A stretch of 50,488 nt of DNA from CAYONQ01 sp964405375. GTDB lineage: Bacteria; Planctomycetota; Phycisphaerae; Sedimentisphaerales; Anaerobacaceae. Numbering within the stretch: position 1 is the first letter of the stretch; every line of letters starts with the position of its first letter. Shown piece by piece: positions 25,263 through 34,341 of the stretch. Position numbers and translations under genes: made by a program. The notes beneath the pieces are model-generated. The model was given only the letters and a program-made list of their open reading frames with translations, was not told the DNA's origin and did not search any database. The stretch is taken from contig CAYONQ010000009.1 of the NCBI GenBank assembly GCA_964405375.1, forward strand, positions 1-50,488. Direction: 5' to 3'.

Positions 25263-25433
25263 AATGGGAAATTATGAAAGCAGTAAAGTACATTCTTGCA
25301 CCCATAATTATTGTTAGGTAAGCGGAGTTTATGCAGACTGTATAATCATTGTTATGTGTAAAATAAATCTGTAAGGAAATAGCGTCACGATGCAGAATGA
25401 AATTACTTCTAGAGTTTTTTGGAGACCGAGAGA

Positions 25434-26246
25434 ATGAAAAAGCTAAGTCTTCTGTTAGCCCTTAATAAATTTGTTCTCGTCTTCAATCCGAATGATGCCA
25501 AGGCACACTATAATCTTGGCAATACCTACGGCACACTTGGCCGCTATCAAGATGCGATAAAAGCCTATAAGCAGGCAATCAGAATCAAGCCGGATTATGC
25601 CGATGCACACCTTGGTCTTGGCTTTGCCTACGGCGAACTTATCCGCTATCAGGAAGCGATAGAAGCCCATAAGCAGGCAATAAGATTCAAGCCGGATTAT
25701 GCCGAGGCGCACGGTATGCTTGGCCTTATATACCACAGCCTTGGTCGCTATCTGGATGCAATAGAATCCTTTAAGCAGGCCATCAGAATCAAGCCGGATT
25801 TTGCCATCGCACACTTTGGTCTTGGCAATACCTACAGCAAACTTGGCCGCTATCAGGATGCGGTAGAAGCCTATAAGCAGGCAATAAGAATCAAGCCGGA
25901 CGATGCCGAGGTACACTATAGTCTTGGTGTTACCTACGGCAGCCTTGGCCGCTATCAGGATGCGATAGAAGCATGTAAGCAGGCCATCAGAATCAAGCCG
26001 GATTATGCCGATGCACACTTTGGTCTTGGCGCTGCCTACCACAGCCTTGGCCGCTATCAGGAGGCGATAGAATCCTTTAAGCAGGCCATCAGAATCAAGC
26101 CGGACGATGCCAAGGCACACTTTGGTCTTGGCCTTACTTATTTCATATCTGGCGACAAGGGTTCAGCCCTTGAAGAATACAAAATCTTAAAAACCCTGGA
26201 CGCTGAACAGGCAAACAAATTGTTTAACTTGATTTATGATAAGTAG
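25434..26246 (+). CDS. tetratricopeptide repeat protein with near-identical repeats
   Basis: About seven consecutive 34-residue TPR units fill the protein, with the consensus AHxGLGxxYxxLGRYQDAIEA and KQAIRIKPDYAD. The units are almost identical at the DNA level (102-bp period), implying recent tandem expansion. A short capping segment (GDKGSALEEYKILKTLDAEQ) follows. There is no clear signal peptide, so it may be cytoplasmic. TPR arrays bind protein partners; the partner here is unknown. ATG 25434 is preferred over TTG 25419. An orphan PEP-CTERM-like reading frame follows immediately after the stop, in another frame. Confidence 0.85.
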   Translation: MKKLSLLLALNKFVLVFNPNDAKAHYNLGNTYGTLGRYQDAIKAYKQAIRIKPDYADAHLGLGFAYGELIRYQEAIEAHKQAIRFKPDYAEAHGMLGLIYHSLGRYLDAIESFKQAIRIKPDFAIAHFGLGNTYSKLGRYQDAVEAYKQAIRIKPDDAEVHYSLGVTYGSLGRYQDAIEACKQAIRIKPDYADAHFGLGAAYHSLGRYQEAIESFKQAIRIKPDDAKAHFGLGLTYFISGDKGSALEEYKILKTLDAEQANKLFNLIYDK

Positions 26247-26323
26247 GTATTCCCGAACCCGCCTCAGCAGCTATGATTGTTCTGGGTGCGGCCTTGATCG
26301 CACTGAAACGCAAATATCGTTAA
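26246..26323 (+). pseudogene. orphan PEP-CTERM sorting-signal remnant
   Basis: In a frame different from both neighbours, 25 codons read GIPEPASAAM, then a hydrophobic stretch (IVLGAALIAL), then KRKYR and a stop. This is the three-part PEP-CTERM signal. An in-frame stop lies just upstream (26240-26242), so no gene body is attached. It looks like the tail of a secreted protein whose body was replaced or deleted. Confidence 0.65.
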
Positions 26324-26364
26324 TTGGTAAAGCAAACTATTGTCACGGAAAAGTAACTGGAAAC

Positions 26365-27231
26365 ATGCAGAATAATCAAGATAAATTTCAATGGGATGAC
26401 GATAAAATAGCAAGGATATTTAACTTTTTGGTACAGAAGCATTTCCTATCATTAAGAGTATCGTATTTGATAAAAGGCGTTCCACACGTGTCGTGGTTTT
26501 CGGGTTTCCTTATTCTGGCTAAAAGCTTATTAATGTGGATGACTGCCGGTCATGTCTTAGAGGAAATTAGGAAACTTCTACAAACAGAAGGTGTGGGTAG
26601 TATTAAGGCAAGATGGATTGATAATGATCCGAACGTGAATGCCAAATCGATTCCCTGCGAATTGGCAAAACTTAGGCTTACTTCGGTTAACATTGAAGGG
26701 TACGATTTTGGATTTGTGCTGTTGCCTCCATACTATGCCAAGCTAATCTTAGCCGTCAAAGAAAATCGGCCTTTGACTGAGGCTCATTGGAGGTCTGATG
26801 ATAGCTTTGAGCCGGAAGGATATTACATTGTCGGTATTCCCCAAGAATTCACCGAGGTAAAACAATTAAGCAACGGTCCCGAAATATATGAGTATAAATC
26901 ATCTGCTACCGTTCTATCCGTGCCAGTGATAAAAGAAGATGCGGCTAAACATTTATCGGAAGATGAATTTTGGAGACATGATAATAACTTCTACGGGAAA
27001 GTCCTTCCCATCCATAATGATAACGGCAAAGAACTTACCGATATTAAAGGCATGAGTGGCGGCCCAATATTTGGGGTACGCAGTATTGATAAAGATAAAA
27101 TTCAATACCGAATAATCGCTATACAAAGCAGTTGGCTAAACCAAAGTAGGTTTACAAGGGGAACGCGATTTGATAAAGTAATTGCAATTTTAAACGAATC
27201 TGTAGACCGTACGATGTCCTCAGAAAGTTGA
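26365..27231 (+). CDS. trypsin-like serine protease domain protein
   Basis: The order of elements fits the chymotrypsin fold. His is in TAGHVLEE (about residue 58), Asp is probably in GYDFGFVLL (about 113) and the nucleophile Ser is in KGMSGGPIF (about 233). There is no signal peptide, so it may act in the cytoplasm. The frame is open upstream to 26236, but those codons overlap the PEP-CTERM remnant, so ATG 26365 is favoured. Such intracellular proteases occur near defence or regulatory genes, but nothing here identifies a partner other than the adjacent TPR protein. Confidence 0.65.
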   Translation: MQNNQDKFQWDDDKIARIFNFLVQKHFLSLRVSYLIKGVPHVSWFSGFLILAKSLLMWMTAGHVLEEIRKLLQTEGVGSIKARWIDNDPNVNAKSIPCELAKLRLTSVNIEGYDFGFVLLPPYYAKLILAVKENRPLTEAHWRSDDSFEPEGYYIVGIPQEFTEVKQLSNGPEIYEYKSSATVLSVPVIKEDAAKHLSEDEFWRHDNNFYGKVLPIHNDNGKELTDIKGMSGGPIFGVRSIDKDKIQYRIIAIQSSWLNQSRFTRGTRFDKVIAILNESVDRTMSSES

Positions 27232-27314
27232 CAAGCATGTAAGGGAATAAAACAGAGGGACAGTGGGGCTGTTGAAAAAACATTTTGCATTTTAATCTTT
27301 GATTTTTAAATTTC

Positions 27315-27476
27315 TCACAGAACTACTGTTACGGTATTACTCGGTGGGCTTTGGCCTGCCTTATTTATCGCAATGACTCGATACTCCATATCCGTAAGAC
27401 GAGGCTGAGCGATGAGTTCGGCTTTGGTCTTTAAGGATGTTGCTATATCAGAATGAATTAAAGTTGTGCGGTACAT
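27315..27476 (-). pseudogene. remnant of a fibronectin type III-like domain
   Basis: On the minus strand a 54-codon open stretch ends in LTDMEYRVIAINKAG, then QSPPSNTVTVVL and a stop. The YRVxAxNxAGxSxPSN pattern is the last strands of a fibronectin type III domain. Upstream of about 27476 the frame is soon stopped and lacks domain features, so only the C-terminal end of a larger protein remains. Confidence 0.6.
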
Positions 27477-27695
27477 TTTTGGGGGAAATCTGGGTTAAGA
27501 GAAGAAACGGCACATGAAACCCATTAGACTCGGCTGCGCTTGGGTGGTGCGGTGATATTGAGAAAGAAACGCTCGTGGAGTTATGGGCAAAACATACGTT
27601 CATAGTAGGGCTGTTATAGTAAGCCCCAAAATAATTAAACCAAAAAACCGTGTTCATCTGTGTCAAAAGTTGCTTTTTGGCTCAAAAATCAAGTA

Positions 27696-27977
27696 TTGCA
27701 CGTTTACAATATGATGTTGCACGCTTACATCGTGGCATTGTAAGCTTACATTGAGGCATTGTAAGTCTACATCGTGGCATTGTAAGCTTCCTCCGTGGCA
27801 AAGTCGGCGTGATATGCGACAAAGTCAGCTTACTCCGAGGCAAAGTAAGCGTGACCTGAGGCAGATAACGCTTCATCTGTGGCAAATCACCCTTCATCTG
27901 CGACATATTAAGCNNNNNNNNNNTTATTTATTACGGATAACGCTTTATCTACGATAGATTAAACTTCATATATGGCA
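27696..27977. repeat. 21-bp imperfect tandem array interrupted by an assembly gap
   Basis: Ten 21-bp units run from 27696 to 27905, for example TTGTAAGCTTACATTGAGGCA. A partial unit follows, then N at 27914-27923, then two more units at 27936-27977. Units diverge gradually toward the right. The phase shifts by 9 bp across the N run, so the ten N are not a true distance and more units may be missing. On the minus strand the units read as heptapeptides (LTMPRCK type), but both strands stay open, so coding is unproven. Confidence 0.8.
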
Positions 27978-28050
27978 ATAATTCGTATCTCGTCGTTCGT
28001 ATCTCGTATCTCGCAATAAAAATCTGTGCTCTAATCTGGGAAATCCGGGT

Positions 28051-29322
28051 TTATGCTGATTCTTTTTTTGGTTTTTGTTTTGCTGTGAGCAAATCGGCCT
28101 TGCCTTCGACAATGTTGCGGTCAATCACGTATTTTGCGCCTCTCGGTTCCTCCGGCAGTCGATACATCAAATCGACCATTAGCTCTTCGGCAATCGAGCG
28201 CAGCGCCCTGGCCCCCGTGTCGCGCTTCAGCGCCTTCTGTGCCAGTGCGTGCAGGCCGTCCGTTGTAAACTCAAGCTCGGCGTCTTCCATCTCAAAGAAT
28301 TTCTGATACTGTTTCATCAGCGCATTTTTCGGCTTGGTCAGTATGTCTATAAGCGCATCTTCATCGAGAGCCAAAAGCGCGGTGATTACCGGCAGCCGGC
28401 CCACCATTTCCGGAATCATCCCGTACTCGATGACGTCCTCCGGTATGACCTGGCTGATTATGTCGCTGTACTCGGCCTTTTCATCGGTTTTGCCGGTCAG
28501 CTCCGAGTCGAAGCCAATCATCTTTTTGCCGAGCCGCTTCTTGACGATATTTTCCAGCCCCACGAATGTGCCGCCGCATATAAAAAGTATCTGCGTGGTA
28601 TCGATTTGTATGTAGGATTGTTCCGGATGTTTTCTTCCGCCCTGCGGAGGGACGTTGACGGTGGCCCCTTCGAGCATCTTCAATAATGCCTGCTGGACGC
28701 CCTCGCCGGAGACGTCACGGGTAATGGAGACGTTCTGAGAGGTCTTGCCCACCTTATCGATTTCGTCTATATAGACGATGCCCCGCTGAGCGGTTTCTAT
28801 ATCGTAGTCGGCGGACTGCAGCAGCCGCAGCAGGAAGTTTTCAACGTCTTCGCCGACGTAGCCGGCCTCGGTAACCGTAGTGGCGTCGCATATCGCAAAC
28901 GGCACCTTCAACATCCGCGCAAGCGTGCGGGCGAGAAGCGTCTTGCCGGAACCGGTCGGGCCGATTAAAAGAACGTTGGACTTGTCAATCTCGACATCGC
29001 TGTCGTTGCTGTCGGTATGCAGCAGCCGTTTATAGTGATTGTGCACCGCAACCGATAGATACTTTTTGGCGTGTTCCTGGCCGATTACATACTGGTCAAG
29101 ATATTCCCTTATCTCTTTGGGCTTGGGCATTTCTTTCAGACTGACTGACACAACGCTGGCCTGCCTGCGGTTCTGCTGAACGAGATGGTAGCACAAATCG
29201 ACGCATTCCGGGCAGATAAAGACGCCGTTCGGGCCTTCTATGAAGGCATCGGCCTTGCCTGACGACCGGCCGCAGAAGCTGCAGATTACCCTTGACCTTT
29301 TACTACTCGATTGCTTGGCCAT
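28051..29322 (-). CDS. clpX: ATP-dependent Clp protease unfoldase ClpX
   Basis: This AAA+ unfoldase feeds substrates to ClpP. The N-terminal zinc-binding domain has Cys14, Cys17, Cys37 and Cys40. Walker A is GPTGSGKT (residues 121-128) and Walker B is IVYIDEIDK. The IGF-like loop that docks ClpP appears as MIGFDSE. The sensor 2 region is RDTGARALRSI. At 423 residues it is typical. No clpP or tig is adjacent here. A weak purine-rich site precedes the ATG. Confidence 0.97.
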   Translation of the reverse strand: MAKQSSSKRSRVICSFCGRSSGKADAFIEGPNGVFICPECVDLCYHLVQQNRRQASVVSVSLKEMPKPKEIREYLDQYVIGQEHAKKYLSVAVHNHYKRLLHTDSNDSDVEIDKSNVLLIGPTGSGKTLLARTLARMLKVPFAICDATTVTEAGYVGEDVENFLLRLLQSADYDIETAQRGIVYIDEIDKVGKTSQNVSITRDVSGEGVQQALLKMLEGATVNVPPQGGRKHPEQSYIQIDTTQILFICGGTFVGLENIVKKRLGKKMIGFDSELTGKTDEKAEYSDIISQVIPEDVIEYGMIPEMVGRLPVITALLALDEDALIDILTKPKNALMKQYQKFFEMEDAELEFTTDGLHALAQKALKRDTGARALRSIAEELMVDLMYRLPEEPRGAKYVIDRNIVEGKADLLTAKQKPKKESA

Positions 29323-29406
29323 TATTATCTTCCTGTTCTCAGCTTAAATCTCATTTTTACTTTTTTTACATTGTAACTCGGCACAGCCATTCATACAACT
29401 ATTTTG

Positions 29407-31086
29407 CTAACCTCCGCTGCTGTTACGCACCTTTTTGTGCGAAAGTTGGCTTTTCTTAAGCGATAGCGTGTAGATGACCTCATTGTCAATGTTGATAATC
29501 TGGAAGGTTACCTGCGGGTCAGGTATGGTCGTATCGAATGTGAGCAGCCAAAAAGAGCATTTCTCATTATAGCCGAATAAGGCGCCCGGCGCTAAATCGT
29601 GCGTATGAATGTTGGTCAATCTTGAGCTTTCAAACTCGTAAAACGCATATCCGTTTTCGCGCTCAATTTTACGAACGTCGGAGCGATGGCGGTCGGCTGA
29701 GATTAGAATCACCCCATCAATCTTATTTTCTTCAATGAGCGAAAAAATCTCCGCACGTTCATCCTTAAAACCCTCCCATGTATCGAGACTGCCCGGCACC
29801 TTGCCTCGCCGGGTAGTTTGAATCCCTGATTTGGCGCCGAAGGCCCAGGGGACAGGGCTGGCGAGAACCTTAAATGTCGCTTTCGATGCCTTCAGCTTTT
29901 CAAGCAGCCATTTCTTTTGTGCAGGCCCGAGCATCGATGGGTTGTCTTTCTGGGGGTCGCTGCGGTAATATCGCCCATCCAACATAAAAAAATCCACATC
30001 GCCGATGGAAAAGTCGAACCAGCAGCCCGGCTGACTTTCACCGCCGCCGTAATAGGGATTATTCCAGTTGTCACAGAATACCCGCCACACCTGCCTTTTC
30101 CATTCCGGCTTATCAATCTCTGGTCCGCCGAGAATGTCGTTGTCACCGAAGTCGTGGTCGTCCCAGATGGCGTAAAGGGCTGTGGCGGCGGCAAAGTTGT
30201 GGAATTCAGGACAGCTGCGACGACGATAATAGCAGTATTGCTGAACCGCTGTCTGCTCCGGGTGGTCGATATAGACGTTGTCGCCGAGGAAAAGAAAAGC
30301 GGCCGGCTTGTGTGAGCCAATCGTATTCCACATCCTCTCGTGCCACGGCGTATAGCCGGCGCCGCCGCCGGAGCCGACCTGAAACCTGCCCTTCGCACCG
30401 TAACTGCCAAACGTGCGGAACGACCACTGCCTGGGCTGCTTCCTGCCGGCGACCAGCAGTTCGTAATAATACCGTGTATCCGGCTTAAGTCCTTCTACAC
30501 CAATCACTGCTGTGAAATCTTTGTCTTTACTCGTTTTCACGACAGCGGACTTGATAGGCGGGTCCATCTTTTCCGAGGTACTTACGAAAACTTGCACAAG
30601 TGCTTCGTTGGCCGTCCGTACCCAGAATTTTGCGCCGCTGTCGGTAACACAGCCGAGTATCGGCCCGTGCAGCAGTTCAACGGCGTGCTTTTTCGCCAGT
30701 CCCTGAAACTCAGCGGTGTCGGTCAACGGCTTTAATAAGCTCCTCGGCCCGGCAAGAAACCGCCCAAAAGGCAGCCCTGCATCAACGGCCTGTTCCACAT
30801 ACACCATCGCCTTGTCAATCTCTGACTTTTGAGTATAGGCAATTGCAAGACTGTAAAGGCATTCCTGGTCTCCGGGATATTCCTTAAGATAATCCTCGAA
30901 AACTTTTATAGCACTACCATACTCGCCGTCCACGATTTGAGAGATTGCGTCTCTGTGCAGCTTCTTATAATCGACCGCACTGCGCTGACGCTTGTTCTGC
31001 TCGGCCTCGGCGGCACAGCCGACAGAAAAGCATAGTAACGTTATGCACATAAATGATAATACGCCCGGTCCTTTTCTCAAATTCAT
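29407..31086 (-). CDS. PhoD-like metallophosphatase lipoprotein with N-terminal TPR
   Basis: A lipoprotein signal (FMCITLLCFSVGC, Cys24) precedes a short TPR-like region (about residues 40-115). A PhoD N-terminal beta domain (GPILGCVTDSGAKFWVRT ... LKPDTRYYYEL) and the metallophosphatase core follow. Metal-site segments are FLFLGDNVYID, AIWDDHDFGDND and SADRHRSD. PhoD-type enzymes are phosphodiesterases/phosphatases. The TPR fusion is unusual and may mediate partner binding. It lies downstream of the secreted protein gene at 31141 on the same strand. Confidence 0.85.
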   Translation of the reverse strand: MNLRKGPGVLSFMCITLLCFSVGCAAEAEQNKRQRSAVDYKKLHRDAISQIVDGEYGSAIKVFEDYLKEYPGDQECLYSLAIAYTQKSEIDKAMVYVEQAVDAGLPFGRFLAGPRSLLKPLTDTAEFQGLAKKHAVELLHGPILGCVTDSGAKFWVRTANEALVQVFVSTSEKMDPPIKSAVVKTSKDKDFTAVIGVEGLKPDTRYYYELLVAGRKQPRQWSFRTFGSYGAKGRFQVGSGGGAGYTPWHERMWNTIGSHKPAAFLFLGDNVYIDHPEQTAVQQYCYYRRRSCPEFHNFAAATALYAIWDDHDFGDNDILGGPEIDKPEWKRQVWRVFCDNWNNPYYGGGESQPGCWFDFSIGDVDFFMLDGRYYRSDPQKDNPSMLGPAQKKWLLEKLKASKATFKVLASPVPWAFGAKSGIQTTRRGKVPGSLDTWEGFKDERAEIFSLIEENKIDGVILISADRHRSDVRKIERENGYAFYEFESSRLTNIHTHDLAPGALFGYNEKCSFWLLTFDTTIPDPQVTFQIINIDNEVIYTLSLKKSQLSHKKVRNSSGG

Positions 31087-31140
31087 CTCTTTTTCTCCTG
31101 TTCATAAATCCGAAGGACACTTTTATTGCTTTATTCTATT

Positions 31141-33243
31141 CTATCGCAAACATTGGTGTTTTAGCGAGTTTAATTTTTCAGCCCACACCGGTGCAATGTC
31201 CGTAAAGCTGTTTTCCAGGACCTCGATAGTATGGTAAATACCCGCTTTTCTTGTCTGCGGGCATTCAGCCAGGCAATAAAGCTCATAGAACTTGGCTCGC
31301 CACCATTTCCAGCTTCGCTTATCGGCTTCGGACGTCTCGCCTCTTCGTATCTCGCAGATTTTCGCCCACAGCTCGGCTGCTTCGCCGAATTTACCCTGCT
31401 CACTGAGCAATCTCGCCCGGCAGCGAAGCAAGTCCACGTCACCGTTACCACTTTGGGCTGTATCATTAAGCAGTTCTTCGACCGCTGATAGTTTTTCCTC
31501 TTCTTTATTAGCCGCAAAGATGGATGCTTCAGCCAGATACAGACCCGCCTGCCGTTTTGCCTCGCCGTCGAGACAGCCGAAGCAGAACTCGGCCAGCACC
31601 CTGCAGTCCTCCGCCACTTTGTCAAACAGCTCCGCCTGCTGCTGTATCTCGTCGATTTCATCAATGACCTCACCGACCAGCACCGTCGCAGCACCGGCGT
31701 ATTTACAGTCGCCGCCGCTCGCCGCTGCGAAGCGCTCTGGCGAAGCGAGGTCGGCGATTAAACTGCTAAACTGCCCCAGCAATTTGTTTCTCTGGGTGGG
31801 GTTTTCATATCGGCCTTGTTGTATTGCCCTTACTATAAGCTCCAGTCCTGCTTTGTTGCGCCACTTTCCCGTAGGCCGATTGGCTATCTTCTCTAACAAT
31901 TTCTCTGCCTCTTCGGTCTTTCCACAGCTATCCAGAACCGCACAGTAAAGATACTCCAGCTCTTCACTGCTCTGTTCACCTGCCATTGCGAAGTAATTTT
32001 CAAAAGCGCCGACAGCAAGCCGGCAGTGAAGCAAGTCCGCAGCGAACAGATTATATGACAGTTGTGCGGCCTGTTCGGCGATTTTGGCCGGCTCGACATC
32101 CAACCTGTCACTTTTTTTCGTCCTCTGCAGCTTGCTTGCCTCTATCAAAAGCTCGACCGCTTTGGCCGGAGAGGATTCTGCAAATTTGACCGCCGAGACG
32201 TAAAGTATTAGAGGCGTCTGAAATTTAGCTTCACTGAGAAAATAATCCAGCAGTTTATCATAGCCTCTGGTTTCATCTCTCCACACGGCTTGCGCTGCAA
32301 GTTCGGCCTCAAAGACACTGATGTGCTCAAGGTCTTTCTGCCGTGTGATGCGATTGGATATATCCGACAATATCAAAAGTCCCAGAAAATATTCCGTCTC
32401 CGGAAAAATTTGAACGGTCTTTTCGAAATCTTCAGGGCTATACCGCCGCTGAAGAGACATCAAAGACAGCACAAGTTCAGGGTCGTTCCTGCAGCTGCTT
32501 TGTGCGAGTTCCTCAGCCAATAATTTTAACCGCTCTGCTTCGGTTATACCAAACAGCTTGGTTCTCTCTATTGTTATCCTGAAAGCAGTTGATTGATTCA
32601 TATCAGAACGAATCATTAGCTTGTCGAATTCCTTCTTTGCTAACGGCTGATAGGTCGGGTCTGTGCGGGCAAGCAATGCTAAGGTTCTGGCCTTTAAGAA
32701 TTGCAAATATGCCGTATTGCTGAGCCGGTTTAGCGAATTTATTTCCGCAAGTATCCTGTGCAGTATCTCGTTTCTCTGCGGCTGTTCAGCCGTAAGGGCA
32801 AGATAGAAATCGACCTCGCATTTGCTCAAACCGGTGGTGTATATATCTGCAGATAGTTTTCTCCACAGGCCGCTCTGCCCGTATTTAGCGTCCCAGTCAC
32901 GGCCTTGATAATCTTCGATTTGCTGCTTAAATGTTTTTTGCTTCTCTGCAATCATCTGCAGGTGCTCACCGGCTGTTTTTGCAAGCCGGTGCAGACTGTC
33001 CCGCCGTCGTGGGGCGTCCTGTGGACTGTCGTTCGGGTCTGAAAACTGCCTGCTGAATTCGTATCTCATCCGCAGGGCGAAGCTTTCCTGCATAAACGTA
33101 TCGCCGGTCAGCCGTGCCGTTTCGGCTAAGCTATTAATATCCTCAGCGGTTGGAAGTGCCTCCACAAAACCCCCGGCTGAAAGTAAAAAGGAAAATGAAA
33201 TCCCGACGGATATCAGCAACGCTGTTTTATTTGAGTTCGACAT
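31141..33243 (-). CDS. large secreted helical-repeat protein of unknown function
   Basis: A signal peptide (ALLISVGISFSFLLSAGGFVEA) is followed by about 670 residues that are almost entirely helical, with TPR/SEL1-like alternation of small and aromatic residues. Examples are LLSEQGKFGEAAELWAKI and CAVLDSCGKTEEAEKLLEKI. No catalytic motif is seen. It starts 16 bp after the exbD-like gene, so the two are probably co-transcribed. It could be the periplasmic partner of that ExbD, by proximity only. The start codon lies next to a GACATTCGATATTCG word. Confidence 0.7.
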   Translation of the reverse strand: MSNSNKTALLISVGISFSFLLSAGGFVEALPTAEDINSLAETARLTGDTFMQESFALRMRYEFSRQFSDPNDSPQDAPRRRDSLHRLAKTAGEHLQMIAEKQKTFKQQIEDYQGRDWDAKYGQSGLWRKLSADIYTTGLSKCEVDFYLALTAEQPQRNEILHRILAEINSLNRLSNTAYLQFLKARTLALLARTDPTYQPLAKKEFDKLMIRSDMNQSTAFRITIERTKLFGITEAERLKLLAEELAQSSCRNDPELVLSLMSLQRRYSPEDFEKTVQIFPETEYFLGLLILSDISNRITRQKDLEHISVFEAELAAQAVWRDETRGYDKLLDYFLSEAKFQTPLILYVSAVKFAESSPAKAVELLIEASKLQRTKKSDRLDVEPAKIAEQAAQLSYNLFAADLLHCRLAVGAFENYFAMAGEQSSEELEYLYCAVLDSCGKTEEAEKLLEKIANRPTGKWRNKAGLELIVRAIQQGRYENPTQRNKLLGQFSSLIADLASPERFAAASGGDCKYAGAATVLVGEVIDEIDEIQQQAELFDKVAEDCRVLAEFCFGCLDGEAKRQAGLYLAEASIFAANKEEEKLSAVEELLNDTAQSGNGDVDLLRCRARLLSEQGKFGEAAELWAKICEIRRGETSEADKRSWKWWRAKFYELYCLAECPQTRKAGIYHTIEVLENSFTDIAPVWAEKLNSLKHQCLR

Positions 33244-33259
33244 TCGATATTCGTCCGGG

Positions 33260-33745
33260 CTACTCTGTCATCTGGAATGTGATATCACTAAGACCCGCCC
33301 CAAAAAACATATTATATATCTTTGTCAGGTAGTCCCATTTAACTTCCGGTGCACAGACAATCTCTATCGGGTCACCGGGGTATCTTTTCTGGGCATTCAG
33401 GCACCTTCTTATCTCTTCCATCAATAAAGCCAAATCCGCTTCGACAGTTTCATCTTTTATTTGGACAACGCCGGATTGACCTACCTGTACCTCGCAGCCG
33501 GTCTGTGTCGCAAAGATGTATATCATTAACGGCTCGGGCATGCCGATTCTATGCTCCTGGGCCTGTGCGGCGGGTAACTGGAACGGGAGAAAATCTTCTT
33601 TCGGCCTCCACTTCGCTGCTACGAGGAAAAATATCAGAAGCAGAAACGTCATATCTATCATCGGTGCCATACGCAGGGTAAAGCTGCTTCGCCGGCCGCC
33701 GTTCAACCGGCTGAGAATATCTCTTCGCACACTGCCGTCTTTCAT
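33260..33745 (-). CDS. ExbD/TolR-like protein (second copy)
   Basis: One membrane helix carries the key Asp in MAPMIDMTFLLLIFFLV, followed by a periplasmic domain ending in DITFQM. No ExbB gene is adjacent, unlike the set at 22.2-24.5 kb, so its channel partner must be elsewhere. The start overlaps korC by 4 bp (ATGA), which attaches it to the kor operon by coupling. A functional link with the oxidoreductase is not obvious. Confidence 0.85.
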   Translation of the reverse strand: MKDGSVRRDILSRLNGGRRSSFTLRMAPMIDMTFLLLIFFLVAAKWRPKEDFLPFQLPAAQAQEHRIGMPEPLMIYIFATQTGCEVQVGQSGVVQIKDETVEADLALLMEEIRRCLNAQKRYPGDPIEIVCAPEVKWDYLTKIYNMFFGAGLSDITFQMTE

Positions 33746-34341
33746 AACTGTTCGCTTACGCTGTTTTTCGCGAATTCAGCGCCTCTTCGCAGCGCCTCCG
33801 TATTAACTGGTAAAGTCCGATGATATCGCTCGGCAAGGACGTCAGCCAGGCATTCAGCCATCTGATCGGCGGTGAAGGTTTCTCGTTTTTGCAGATAGGC
33901 ACCCAGCACCACCATATTAGCGCACCTTTGGTTGCCTAATTCGACCGCCAATTCGTCAGCCGGGACATCTAATACCTCAATGCCCTCATCGAGAGCGGGC
34001 TTCTCATCGATTAAGGAGCTATTCATTACCAGAAGCCCGCCCGTTTTAATGCGGGATGCGAATTTATTCAGCGAGGCCTTGTTCATTGCAATCAGCGAAT
34101 CGCAACTGCTCACCAGCGGCGAGGCGATTGGCTCATCTGCAATAACGACCATACAGTTGGCCGTGCCGCCCCGAACCTCCGCGCCGTAAGAGGGCATATA
34201 GGTTACCTCTTTGCCTGCCTTCATCGCCGTCTGGGCCAGCAGTTTGCCGGCCAGAATAATCCCCTGTCCTCCGAAGCCAGCAATAATAACCTCTTCATAA
34301 AATTTGTATTTCGTATCTCGCATCTCGTATCTCGTCTTCAT
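33742..34341 (-). CDS. korC: 2-oxoacid:ferredoxin oxidoreductase, gamma subunit
   Basis: This is a subunit of the enzyme that oxidises 2-oxoglutarate or a similar 2-oxoacid to an acyl-CoA with ferredoxin as acceptor. The family core is VIIAGFGGQGIILAGKLLA and YMPSYGAEVRGGTANC. The start is uncertain. ATG 34341 gives MKTRYEMRDTKYKF before the domain, and that stretch is encoded by a CGAGATACGAGATGCG word of the dispersed family. The GTG at 34362 is also open. Domain residues begin only after this extension. Confidence 0.9.
   Translation of the reverse strand: MKTRYEMRDTKYKFYEEVIIAGFGGQGIILAGKLLAQTAMKAGKEVTYMPSYGAEVRGGTANCMVVIADEPIASPLVSSCDSLIAMNKASLNKFASRIKTGGLLVMNSSLIDEKPALDEGIEVLDVPADELAVELGNQRCANMVVLGAYLQKRETFTADQMAECLADVLAERYHRTLPVNTEALRRGAEFAKNSVSEQL

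Larger units (their letters stand above)
27232..28050. other. long non-coding accessory spacer
   Basis: From left to right this holds a fibronectin-type remnant (minus strand), dispersed words (ACTCGGCTGCGCTTGG near 27528; CCGTGTTCATCTGTGTC near 27648), the 21-bp array with the N gap, and a tandem CGTATCTCG word at about 27985-28013. No complete gene is supported. Confidence 0.6.

Noticed and set aside
25455..26120. Minus-strand 221-codon gene
   Set aside because: It is the antisense of the TPR repeats; the open frame follows from the repeated codons.
27682..27957. CRISPR array
   Set aside because: Repeats are contiguous 21-bp units with no unique spacers, and no cas gene is near.
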